Source: a virus
Virus record (IMG/VR): IMGVR_UViG_3300045806_000019
Span: 1 to 22,222 of that record
DNA length: 22,222 bases
Reading direction: 5' to 3' (one strand)
Part shown: positions 1-6,191 of the stretch, piece after piece
How positions within the stretch are numbered: position 1 is the first letter of the stretch
Layout: every line of letters starts with the position of its first letter
Made by a program: the position numbers and the translations under genes
Notes under the pieces: generated by a model
What the model was told of the DNA's origin: nothing
What the model saw: only the letters and a program-made list of their open reading frames with translations
Databases searched by the model: none

Positions 1-333
1 TCGATCATCATACTTACCCCATATAAGTTCTTGCTGAATATTGAAATCATTCGTATTTTTATAATACGTATCATGATTACCGACAATAAAATGAGTTCTT
101 ATATTATTGTCGTATAGTGGATCGAGAAAGTCTTTTCTAAGTCTATACATCGTATAGTTATTTGTATATTTTCTACGATCCACCATATCTCCAAGATGAA
201 CAACGGTAGTGATATTATTTTCTTTTAAATAAGGAAAGAACACAGTTTCCAGAAACATTCTGGTATTGTCAAGAAATTCTATTTTATCGTTTCTAACACC
301 CCAATGTGTATCTGTTATCAGTGCTACTTTCAT
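1..333 (-). CDS. 47: Recombination endonuclease subunit gp47 (SbcD/Mre11-like), N-terminal part
   Basis: The first 111 codons of a gene that runs off the left edge of the window. The translation begins MKVALITDTHWGVR and carries three metallophosphoesterase signatures in order: D8-x-H10, G48-D49-x-x-D52-R53, and G85-N86-H87-D88. With the short length between them this is the nuclease core of T4 gp47, partner of the gp46 ATPase; the pair resects DNA ends for recombination-dependent replication. The catalytic C-terminal histidines and capping domain lie outside the window. The start ATG overlaps the TAA of the upstream small gene by one base (TAATG), with GGAAGAAG upstream as a weak ribosome site, so translation is probably coupled. 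Its place downstream of 55 and uvsW fits T4-like recombination clusters. Identification is firm; only the length is unknown. Confidence 0.93.
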   Translation of the reverse strand, partial: MKVALITDTHWGVRNDKIEFLDNTRMFLETVFFPYLKENNITTVVHLGDMVDRRKYTNNYTMYRLRKDFLDPLYDNNIRTHFIVGNHDTYYKNTNDFNIQQELIWGKYDDR

Positions 334-527
334 TACTTCTTCCTACCGTCTTTCTTAAAATTACCAAATATGTTATTATTAATTTTGTTCAATTCAGAAT
401 CGCAGTAATCACGTATCGCCTCTACCCTAAAAATATAATTCATTTTTTCATTTTGATTTATGGCAGGAGACTTGATTTTTTCAATTAAATCGATTACGTT
501 CACTGGTATCATATGTAGATTACTCAT
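333..527 (-). CDS. Small conserved-position protein of unknown function between 55 and 47
   Basis: A 64-residue product beginning MSNLHMIPVNVIDLIEKIK and ending with a lysine/arginine-rich tail (KKDGRKK). I do not recognise a family. The start at 527 is chosen over the in-frame ATG at 536 because the AAGGAG ribosome site would directly abut the latter, while it stands nine bases before the ATG at 527. The gene overlaps the end of 55 by eight bases and its stop overlaps the start of 47, so it is part of one translationally coupled 55-orf-47 unit. The middle looks helical, with the charged stretch EAIRDYCDSELNKI; no signal peptide or membrane segment is visible. A role in late transcription or recombination is only suggested by its neighbours. 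Confidence 0.75.
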   Translation of the reverse strand: MSNLHMIPVNVIDLIEKIKSPAINQNEKMNYIFRVEAIRDYCDSELNKINNNIFGNFKKDGRKK

Positions 528-1053
528 CAGTCTCATCTCCTTGAAACAGTTCTACGCCTGTTACTTTACTAGGTTTCTTTGCCTTTGTCAACTTATCTTC
601 GAAGGATTTTATGATTTCTGACGAATATTCGTTCGAATTTAAATGAATATTTTCAGCGTCAGACCATAACATATTCATCAAGAAACTATTTTCAAAGTTT
701 TTATGTTTAATGTATGTATGTTTGTGTTCTTTGGTTATTCTTCGAATAAAGGCATTCCACGCTATCTGTGTGAAATAACCAAAGGGATTGTTTGTTTTGT
801 TTGGATTAAAATTATCAACGGCTGCTATACAATCCAATTCACCATCTGACTTCATTTCATCTATATATGAATAACCAGAAAAATTAGGTCTTTTAGCAAG
901 ATTTTCATTAATAAGAATGATTGCTTGACCTATATACGTTGCAATCTGTGGTTTTGGTTTATGAAGTCTTTCAGACTCCTCAAGTTTTGTTTTATGTTCT
1001 ATCATAGCAGTATACAAAGTTTTATTGTTTATGTAATTTTTTGGCTTCTTCAT
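520..1053 (-). CDS. 55: Late-transcription sigma factor gp55
   Basis: A 177-residue protein, close to the 185 residues of T4 gp55, the phage sigma that replaces sigma-70 on host RNA polymerase and reads the TATAAATA element of late promoters. The segment at residues 88-106 (TNNPFGYFTQIAWNAFIRRI) is the sigma region 2-like core helix typical of gp55. A short hydrophobic patch near the C-terminus (GVELF) followed by an acidic tail could be the sliding-clamp contact, but that is inference. The start is set at 1053 because AGAGGA lies seven bases before that ATG; an in-frame TTG at 1071 is upstream of the ribosome site and is rejected. Cognate TATAAATA sites occur before genes 13, 22 and 23 in the same window, which supports the role. 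Confidence 0.92.
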   Translation of the reverse strand: MKKPKNYINNKTLYTAMIEHKTKLEESERLHKPKPQIATYIGQAIILINENLAKRPNFSGYSYIDEMKSDGELDCIAAVDNFNPNKTNNPFGYFTQIAWNAFIRRITKEHKHTYIKHKNFENSFLMNMLWSDAENIHLNSNEYSSEIIKSFEDKLTKAKKPSKVTGVELFQGDETDE

Positions 1054-1064
1054 CAATTTTCCTC

Positions 1065-1092
1065 TTGACAATATTTTCTAATTTGGTATAAT
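1065..1092 (+). promoter_or_regulatory. Candidate sigma-70 promoter on the opposite strand, facing uvsW
   Basis: On the plus strand TTGACA (1065-1070) is followed after 16 bases by TATAAT (1087-1092), with a TG one base upstream of the -10 (extended -10). It sits in the short gap between 55 and uvsW and would send RNA antisense into the 3' end of uvsW. The sequence TTTGGTATAATAC is identical to that of the uvsY promoter on the other strand. No coding frame follows it. The -10 lies in an 11-bp palindrome (GGTATAATACC), so the minus strand also carries a weaker TATTAT there. Promoter activity is inferred from the sequence only. Confidence 0.45.
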
Positions 1093-1118
1093 ACCACTGT
1101 ACGAATGAAATAGATTAG

Positions 1119-2579
1119 TTATTGAATAGTAATTGGTACTTTGATGATTCTATAGTTGAATTGTTCCTCATTGTATATCTTTACCCTTTCCATGAAATGA
1201 ATAATTGTGATGTTTTTCTTGCTTCTGTAGATAAAATCATCTGCAATATCAAATAATTCTGCTGTATTCTTTGTCTTACTCTTTCTCAATACACGACCAA
1301 TTGATTGAAGATTTCTAATTCGTGACTTCGAAGGCGAAGCAAATATTACGTTATTAAGGTTTTTTATATTAACACCTGTGGAAAATGTTCCGTAGGATGC
1401 AACAATAATAGCATCATCGCTTTCTTCAACAATTCGTCTTATATCTTCACGTATTTGCCCTTTTACTGCGCCTGAAACAAAGAATATTTTCCTATTGGGA
1501 CATATTTCTTTCAATATGTTATATAACTTTTTTCCATGTTTATCGACATATTGAAAGAGTAAAAGGGTGTTACCTTTCAGTGATAGGGTAAGGTTTATTA
1601 TGAATTTATTACGTTCTTTTAGATTAATGAGATAATCCATCTCGGTCTGATAGTCCATCTTAGATACTATTTTTCTGATGTCTTCTGGATAAGACAATAC
1701 TATAGCTTTTATACTAAGATCAGCCAAATGACCTTGTTCGATCAGGGTTTTGGTATCTATGGCATTATAAACAGGTCCAAATAATCCCTCTAATACTAAC
1801 TTATTAGTCATAGTACCGTCCAGAGTACCAGAAAATCCAAATCTATACTTACAATTTGGAAGTTTTGACATAATACCTATAAGAGATTTGGCCTTAAATA
1901 AATGAGCCTCATCCCCTACGAAAAGTTCTATTTTCTCGAAGAATTTAATGTTTAATTTATATATAGACTGCCATGTACTAATTGTTATTGGTTTATGAGA
2001 ATTCTTCTCTTCACCACTATAGATGCAATGTACAAACGAATCAACATCCATACCATAATCTGCAAAATCTTGTTTTAATTGTGTTACAAGATTTATAGTA
2101 GGAACAACTATTAACGTTTTAACACCATAAAAACGAACTAGTAAATATATACTAAAAGATTTACCTGATGCCGTTGGTGATAATATTAATGATCTATCAT
2201 TACTTACGCAATGATTAAATATTGACATTTGATATTCACGTGGTACATATTCACTATTTTGTGATATATTTTTGAAGAATTCGTTTACTTGTTCTTCTGA
2301 TGGTGGTGTTATAGTGAAGTCAGAAACATATTCTATGGAATACCCTCTGACATTGCAAAATTGCTTGACATATGATAGTAAACCAGCATATAATGCACCA
2401 GTTAAAAGATTATACAGACGTATTTTACCATCCCACATTCTGTTCTGATATGTGGGCATATGCTTTGCGTTAGGAACATCAAAGGTGAAGAAATCACTTA
2501 ATTCATAGGCTAATGAAGGCTCACATGTTATTTTTATGTAAGCCTCATTGATTTTTTCTATATGAAATATATCTGACAT
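1119..2579 (-). CDS. uvsW: UvsW ATP-dependent DNA/RNA helicase
   Basis: A 486-residue superfamily 2 helicase, near the T4 UvsW length of about 500. Residues 41-57 (MPTYQNRMWDGKIRLYN) match the characteristic UvsW N-terminal domain. Helicase motifs appear in order: SPTASGKS (134-141, Walker A), DEAH (223-226), FSGTL (249-253, motif III) and QSIGRVLR (425-432, motif VI). UvsW unwinds R-loops and branched DNA, helping the switch from origin-primed to recombination-primed replication. The ATG overlaps the uvsY stop by one base (TAATG) and has no strong ribosome site, implying translational coupling to uvsY. I see no late promoter before it. Two plus-strand promoter-like sequences lie over its two ends. 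Confidence 0.95.
   Translation of the reverse strand: MSDIFHIEKINEAYIKITCEPSLAYELSDFFTFDVPNAKHMPTYQNRMWDGKIRLYNLLTGALYAGLLSYVKQFCNVRGYSIEYVSDFTITPPSEEQVNEFFKNISQNSEYVPREYQMSIFNHCVSNDRSLILSPTASGKSFSIYLLVRFYGVKTLIVVPTINLVTQLKQDFADYGMDVDSFVHCIYSGEEKNSHKPITISTWQSIYKLNIKFFEKIELFVGDEAHLFKAKSLIGIMSKLPNCKYRFGFSGTLDGTMTNKLVLEGLFGPVYNAIDTKTLIEQGHLADLSIKAIVLSYPEDIRKIVSKMDYQTEMDYLINLKERNKFIINLTLSLKGNTLLLFQYVDKHGKKLYNILKEICPNRKIFFVSGAVKGQIREDIRRIVEESDDAIIVASYGTFSTGVNIKNLNNVIFASPSKSRIRNLQSIGRVLRKSKTKNTAELFDIADDFIYRSKKNITIIHFMERVKIYNEEQFNYRIIKVPITIQ
2365..2394 (+). promoter_or_regulatory. Possible second antisense promoter inside uvsW
   Basis: TTGACA (2365-2370) and TATAAT (2389-2394) are separated by 18 bases on the plus strand, inside the 5' part of uvsW. 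There is no extended -10. Transcription would run toward the uvsW start and on across uvsY. As it lies within coding sequence and AT-rich DNA throws up such matches, this is a weak call. Confidence 0.25.
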
Positions 2580-3013
2580 TATACACCATTTTTAAATTTT
2601 ATATATTCAACTGCTGTTTTTATGTTATAACCACGATAAGATAGTGTTTTGATTATATCAGTCAGTAAATCTACTTTTTCTTGTTGCAGGATTATTTTAA
2701 GTGAAAGTTCTTCTAACTGACGATCACTTTCTATATACATAGATGCTTCTGATTTATTAACAGTACCTCTGGGGGGTAATTCCCAACCTTTTTTACGGGT
2801 TTCTTCATTATGTCCCTGAGTATAAAATTCAAATTTGTCTTTTTTTAAAACTTTCAAATCTAACTCATATTTTCTTAATAATAGACGTTCAGATGTTAAT
2901 ACTGTATAATATTTGTGATGTAAACTTGGTATTTTAAGACTTTCTTTGTCTAGATCAATCTCATCTATTTTAGAGTCTTTTTGCCACTCAGAACTTATGT
3001 CTTCTAATTTCAT
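2579..3013 (-). CDS. uvsY: UvsY recombination mediator protein
   Basis: A 144-residue protein, close to the 137 residues of T4 UvsY. It starts MKLEDISSEWQKDSKID, like T4 UvsY (MRLEDLQEELKKD...), and has the expected central charged region with YTQG (T4: YSGRG) and a C-terminal helical part ending in a RGYNIKTAVEYIKF segment that parallels T4 RGFAIKHIQDMRAF. UvsY loads the UvsX recombinase on single-stranded DNA coated by gp32. GAGG lies eight bases before the ATG. A sigma-70-type promoter directly precedes it, so uvsY and uvsW would be expressed before late transcription begins. Identification rests on N- and C-terminal resemblance to T4 UvsY and its place before uvsW. Confidence 0.88.
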   Translation of the reverse strand: MKLEDISSEWQKDSKIDEIDLDKESLKIPSLHHKYYTVLTSERLLLRKYELDLKVLKKDKFEFYTQGHNEETRKKGWELPPRGTVNKSEASMYIESDRQLEELSLKIILQQEKVDLLTDIIKTLSYRGYNIKTAVEYIKFKNGV

Positions 3014-3046
3014 AATAACCTCAAAATAATACGTAATTAATATTGT

Positions 3047-3075
3047 ATTATACCAAAAATATTTAATAATGTCAA
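3047..3075 (-). promoter_or_regulatory. Sigma-70-type early/middle promoter of uvsY
   Basis: On the minus strand TTGACA (3075-3070) is followed after exactly 17 bases by TATAAT (3052-3047), with an extended -10 (TGG before TATAAT). Both hexamers are perfect consensus. The -35 overlaps the stop codon of the gp3-like gene, and transcription would begin about 30 bases before the uvsY ATG. It separates the late structural genes upstream from the recombination and regulatory genes downstream. Confidence 0.78.
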
Positions 3076-3596
3076 TATGTTTTTACTATTTTATAGTTTA
3101 AAAATTTAAAAGTTGCAGTAGCTTCTATGTAATTAACATCTACATTAGTAGTATTAAAAGTTAACTCTGAAATTGACACAGGAAATGCATCCATATAAGT
3201 TACTTCATAATTTGGTTCTTTAGCACTGGAAAGAATACTTAATGATATATCAGTGGTAATACCGTCGCCGGTCATCAAAGGAATTCTTTCAATATTTGCA
3301 TATTGATTGAAATCCAACGGCTTACCTAAAGCACTTAACCAGTTCTGGATTTCCATGTAATTTCGTAAATCTTCATCAACTTTGAATGTAATAGTCAATG
3401 GACCATATATAATATGTTCACCCGGATATGGTATTTTAACGAATGGTGTTGGCATATTAGTATCAGGTAAATCCATACTTGGTAGATTTACTCGCTGAAT
3501 GAAAAAATTTACATGAGGCGCTTTTTTAATTGTGAATCGAAAATTGTTGGGGTTTAGAAAGTTTTTGTTTTCAGGTGTGCTATCTATTGATGACAT
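3072..3596 (-). CDS. 3: Tail-tube-fold protein, probably tail completion protein gp3
   Basis: A 174-residue protein, matching the 176 residues of T4 gp3, which caps the head-proximal end of the tail tube and helps set tail length. The pattern of NNFRFTIKKAPHVNFFIQRV near the start, IPYPGEHIIYGPLTITFKVDE in the middle and a C-terminal beta-rich stretch is that of the tail-tube fold shared by gp19, gp54 and gp3-type proteins. Position decides for gp3: in cyanophage-type T4 relatives a gene of this size follows 23 and precedes uvsY/uvsW. A gp54-like tube initiator is the alternative, but that protein is usually about twice as long. The ribosome site GGAG lies inside the last codons of the upstream GIY-YIG gene. 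No late promoter of its own is visible. Confidence 0.68.
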   Translation of the reverse strand: MSSIDSTPENKNFLNPNNFRFTIKKAPHVNFFIQRVNLPSMDLPDTNMPTPFVKIPYPGEHIIYGPLTITFKVDEDLRNYMEIQNWLSALGKPLDFNQYANIERIPLMTGDGITTDISLSILSSAKEPNYEVTYMDAFPVSISELTFNTTNVDVNYIEATATFKFLNYKIVKTY

Positions 3597-3597
3597 A

Positions 3598-3876
3598 TTA
3601 GTCTCCGTTCATTATAATTGCGTATTGTACTTCTGCTATAGCCTCGTCTAAAGTAAGATTAAACCATTCGCCATGTGTTCTATTGTAATTCATTATTTTA
3701 TGTATTGCTTTTTCTACATTTCGTACTTGCTTTTCGTCAACTTCATGTGTATAATGTACATGAAGTTTATATGGAAATCCAGTCTGTAATTGCTTCAACC
3801 TTTTTTCAGGATGTTTTGATAAACCAATCTTATATGGTCCATAATCACAACCAATTACATATATAAATGAATTCAT
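3598..3876 (-). CDS. Small GIY-YIG-family nuclease (T5orf172/MUG113-like)
   Basis: A 92-residue protein built of a single GIY-YIG-type domain: YVI at residues 6-8, YKIGLSKHPEKRLKQLQTG at about 16-34 with the conserved arginine, a glutamate in NVEKAIHKIM, and the GEWFNL motif near the C-terminus, which is usual in the T5orf172/MUG113 branch. Such genes are common in phage genomes; some act as homing-type nucleases, but for most the substrate is unknown. It overlaps the larger GIY-YIG gene by ATGA and ends two bases before the gp3-like gene, whose ribosome site it contains. It has no DNA-binding extension, unlike its neighbour, so it may be a remnant, a partner or a separate nuclease. The domain is clear, the role is not. 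Confidence 0.8.
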   Translation of the reverse strand: MNSFIYVIGCDYGPYKIGLSKHPEKRLKQLQTGFPYKLHVHYTHEVDEKQVRNVEKAIHKIMNYNRTHGEWFNLTLDEAIAEVQYAIIMNGD

Positions 3877-4613
3877 TGTATAGTTCCTGCTTTTCTACGT
3901 GACCACGCTTCCTTGAGCTTCTGACGCTGTTTAAATGCCCATTCAGGGTTAGCCCAACGATTTGATAATTGCTCAGAACAAAGCTTACCCTGTTCTTCCC
4001 TTGTCATTTTAATATCAACAGATTCTTTTTTGCGTGGGCGGTTAAATTCACCAGATTCCCATTTCATTTTAAGAGATTCAGAAGTTTTTCTCTTTGCTTC
4101 TTCAGAACGAACTGTGCCTAATTTAGCATTTCTCAGTTTGGCCTTGTGTTCATCCATGAATTTGGTTCCTTTTTTTGCATCTGAAATAGACTTGGCCTTT
4201 TCTACAGAACAAGGACCAGTTGATTTACCCTTCTTAGAATGGGAAATTTTTTGACCAATTATTTTGATGTTTTCATCATATGTATGCCATGCTTTATTAT
4301 TAGTGATACATAGATTATAATATCTTGGTGTTTCGTTTATTGGTTTAATTTCTTCTGGTTTAATCATTGATAGATAGCGTTGTTCTTCAACATATGTTTT
4401 CAGACGGGTTAATATATTTGTTTTTAATATCCTACGTTTGAAATCTTGTGGACGATGTAGATGTGCCTGTCTCATCCATGATGAACTACAAACGTATCCA
4501 TCATCTACAGTACCCCAATGACATCCAACATAATATCTTTTATGTTTTCTATCATACCAAATATACACAAAACCATACTTTTTGTTTTCATTACTGTTGC
4601 GCTTATAACTCAT
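3873..4613 (-). CDS. GIY-YIG homing endonuclease with NUMOD3 repeats
   Basis: A 246-residue protein with an N-terminal GIY-YIG nuclease domain: FVYIWYD at 15-21, RYYVGCHWG at 27-34, arginine in SSWMRQA near 48, and a probable metal-binding glutamate in the helix TYVEEQRYL near 76-77. The C-terminal half has lysine-rich repeats of the NUMOD3 type (ISHSKKGKS, SISDAKKGT, LRNAKLGT, KRKTSESLKMKW), which bind DNA in I-TevI and Seg enzymes. It is most likely a free-standing homing endonuclease that moves itself between co-infecting phages; no intron is seen. It lies just after the capsid gene, a favoured insertion site. The start codon follows a hairpin and U-run directly and its ribosome site is inside the hairpin. 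Confidence 0.9.
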   Translation of the reverse strand: MSYKRNSNENKKYGFVYIWYDRKHKRYYVGCHWGTVDDGYVCSSSWMRQAHLHRPQDFKRRILKTNILTRLKTYVEEQRYLSMIKPEEIKPINETPRYYNLCITNNKAWHTYDENIKIIGQKISHSKKGKSTGPCSVEKAKSISDAKKGTKFMDEHKAKLRNAKLGTVRSEEAKRKTSESLKMKWESGEFNRPRKKESVDIKMTREEQGKLCSEQLSNRWANPEWAFKQRQKLKEAWSRRKAGTIQ

Positions 4614-4650
4614 AAAAAAATACTCCCTTTGAAGTTATCTCTAGGAGTAT
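4614..4650 (-). terminator. Hairpin with U-run after g23, overlapping the endonuclease ribosome site
   Basis: On the minus strand ATACTCC (4650-4644) pairs with GGAGTAT (4626-4620) over a loop of 17 bases, followed by six further T residues (4619-4614). This has the form of a rho-independent terminator for the capsid transcript. The 3' arm holds GGGAG (4627-4623), nine bases before the ATG at 4613, so folding would also hide the ribosome site of the GIY-YIG gene. The rest of the g23-endonuclease gap (4651-4710) is AT-rich with no exact late promoter. Confidence 0.65.
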
Positions 4651-4710
4651 TTAATATTTAGTATGTAATATAGATTTATTATTGTTAATTACCTAAATAA
4701 AGTATATATT

Positions 4711-6138
4711 TTACATTAAATTATTCACGATTAGCTTGCGATAATAAACGTTTGAATTTACAGCGATTTCTCCAGCGCCCTTGACAGGCTGATGAGAAGC
4801 GTTAACTTCTGCGAATGGATTTGCAACAACACCATAACGTGTCTTGAACCCAATCTTTGGCTGGAATGTAGACTGATCAACTGCACGGACCATCTGTAGA
4901 GGAACGTATGGGCAATAGAACAGACCTGCGTCGAATGCAGACGAACCCTTATAACCAACGGTTAGATAGTTACCACCAAGAGCATAAGGATCGATATAGA
5001 CCTTTAGACGACCATTTAGAACACCAGCGAAGGTATTACCAGTGTCATCAACCTGTAGGTTGTTTGAGTTAAGAGCAGGGGCGTAGTCAAGAACGCCGGC
5101 CATCTGTAGAGCAGAAGCAACGTCGGATGAACAGATAACGATGTTACCCTTACCACGACGAGTAAGCTTTGCAATAGCATTAGCTTCACGTTCCAACTGG
5201 AACATTAGACCCTTGAACTTTTCAACTGACCAACGACCATTAGAGTCTGTATCAAGATCGAACACACCAGCAGTTGTGGTATTATCCTGAGCACCAATTT
5301 TAGCAGTAATGTTGATAGTACGAACGATTTCACGGTTAATATCTGCAAGCATTTCAGCAGCAAGAATATTTGAAAGTTCGGTTTCAGCATCAAGACCATG
5401 AATTGCCTTCAAGTCCTGTGCAAGTTCCATGGTATATTCTGCCTTTAGAGCACGTGTATTTGCTGTAACTGTAACCTTTTCAATGGAGAATGCCATCTGT
5501 GGGAATATGTTGGCACCATCAGCACCAAGAGATTCACCAAGTGAGGTTGACATACCTGCACCTGTATTATAGGTATTAGTTGCAGTCAATGGAGAAGTAT
5601 TGGTTGCACCCGGAATAGTACCTGTAAAACCAAATCCAAGGTTGTTTGCATCAACACCAGTAAGACCACCAGCACCAGTGAACGCAGAGTTTGGTTCATT
5701 GTAGAATGCTTCGTTTGAAATTACTGAACCATTAGCAGCACCAGCACCATTGGACTGTAGACCCTGATTAGCATAACGTGAACGCATTGCAAAGATAAGT
5801 CCGGTAGGACCAGTCATAGGCTGGACACCACAAATATCATATGCGATCAAATTTGGCATTGTACGGCGGACAAGTGAAATCAATACAGGATCGAATGTAT
5901 CGATACCACCAGCACCGGCTGAAGAACCAGATGAACCCATGAAGTTCGCTGGTACTGAAGATGAAGTTTCTGTAAGAGTCTGGTACTGACCGTGGGCAGC
6001 AGATTCAGTTAAAGCTCTTTCTGTGTTTTCAAGCATAAGTGCCGTGACCGAACGACGATGTTGGTCCTTAATCTTACCAAGAGAATCATAATCTAGAATT
6101 GGTGCCCACTTGTTTTGGATTTCTTCATTTAAAAACAT
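4711..6138 (-). CDS. 23: Major capsid protein gp23
   Basis: A 475-residue precursor of the major head protein (T4 gp23 has 521). Typical gp23 features include the N-terminal NKWAPILD, the HRRSVTALMLENTERAL helix, DPVLISLVRRTMPNLIAYDICGVQPMTGPTGLIFAMRSRY (residues about 85-124), and the C-terminal YCPYVPLQMVRAVDQSTFQPKIGFKTRYGVVANPF segment. Gp21 cuts after L/I-x-E; LTE at 55-57 is the best processing site, which would remove a propeptide of about 57 residues, and LTE at 43-45 is another candidate. The glycine/asparagine-rich insert at about 135-200 is a variable loop region. AAAGGA lies before the ATG and an exact late promoter stands about 40 bases upstream. Base composition is richer in GC than that of the neighbours, as usual for a highly expressed capsid gene. 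Confidence 0.97.
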   Translation of the reverse strand: MFLNEEIQNKWAPILDYDSLGKIKDQHRRSVTALMLENTERALTESAAHGQYQTLTETSSSVPANFMGSSGSSAGAGGIDTFDPVLISLVRRTMPNLIAYDICGVQPMTGPTGLIFAMRSRYANQGLQSNGAGAANGSVISNEAFYNEPNSAFTGAGGLTGVDANNLGFGFTGTIPGATNTSPLTATNTYNTGAGMSTSLGESLGADGANIFPQMAFSIEKVTVTANTRALKAEYTMELAQDLKAIHGLDAETELSNILAAEMLADINREIVRTINITAKIGAQDNTTTAGVFDLDTDSNGRWSVEKFKGLMFQLEREANAIAKLTRRGKGNIVICSSDVASALQMAGVLDYAPALNSNNLQVDDTGNTFAGVLNGRLKVYIDPYALGGNYLTVGYKGSSAFDAGLFYCPYVPLQMVRAVDQSTFQPKIGFKTRYGVVANPFAEVNASHQPVKGAGEIAVNSNVYYRKLIVNNLM

Positions 6139-6178
6139 CTGTATTCCTTTCGATGAGATAGAATATTTTAATTAATAT

Positions 6179-6186
6179 TATTTATA
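6179..6186 (-). promoter_or_regulatory. Late promoter TATAAATA of gene 23
   Basis: An exact match to the T4 late promoter -10 element, read on the minus strand, in the 53-base gap between genes 22 and 23. The predicted start lies roughly 30 bases before the g23 ATG. Recognition would be by gp55 with RNA polymerase. Confidence 0.88.
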
Positions 6187-6191
6187 AAAAC

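Noticed and set aside
1054-1071. TTG start of gp55 at 1071 (six extra residues)
   Set aside because: The AGAGGA ribosome site lies inside this extension and is correctly spaced for the ATG at 1053.
4758-4958. Minus-strand alternate-frame frame inside g23
   Set aside because: Fully contained in the capsid gene in another frame with no initiation signal; similar shadows occur within 17, 18 and 20.
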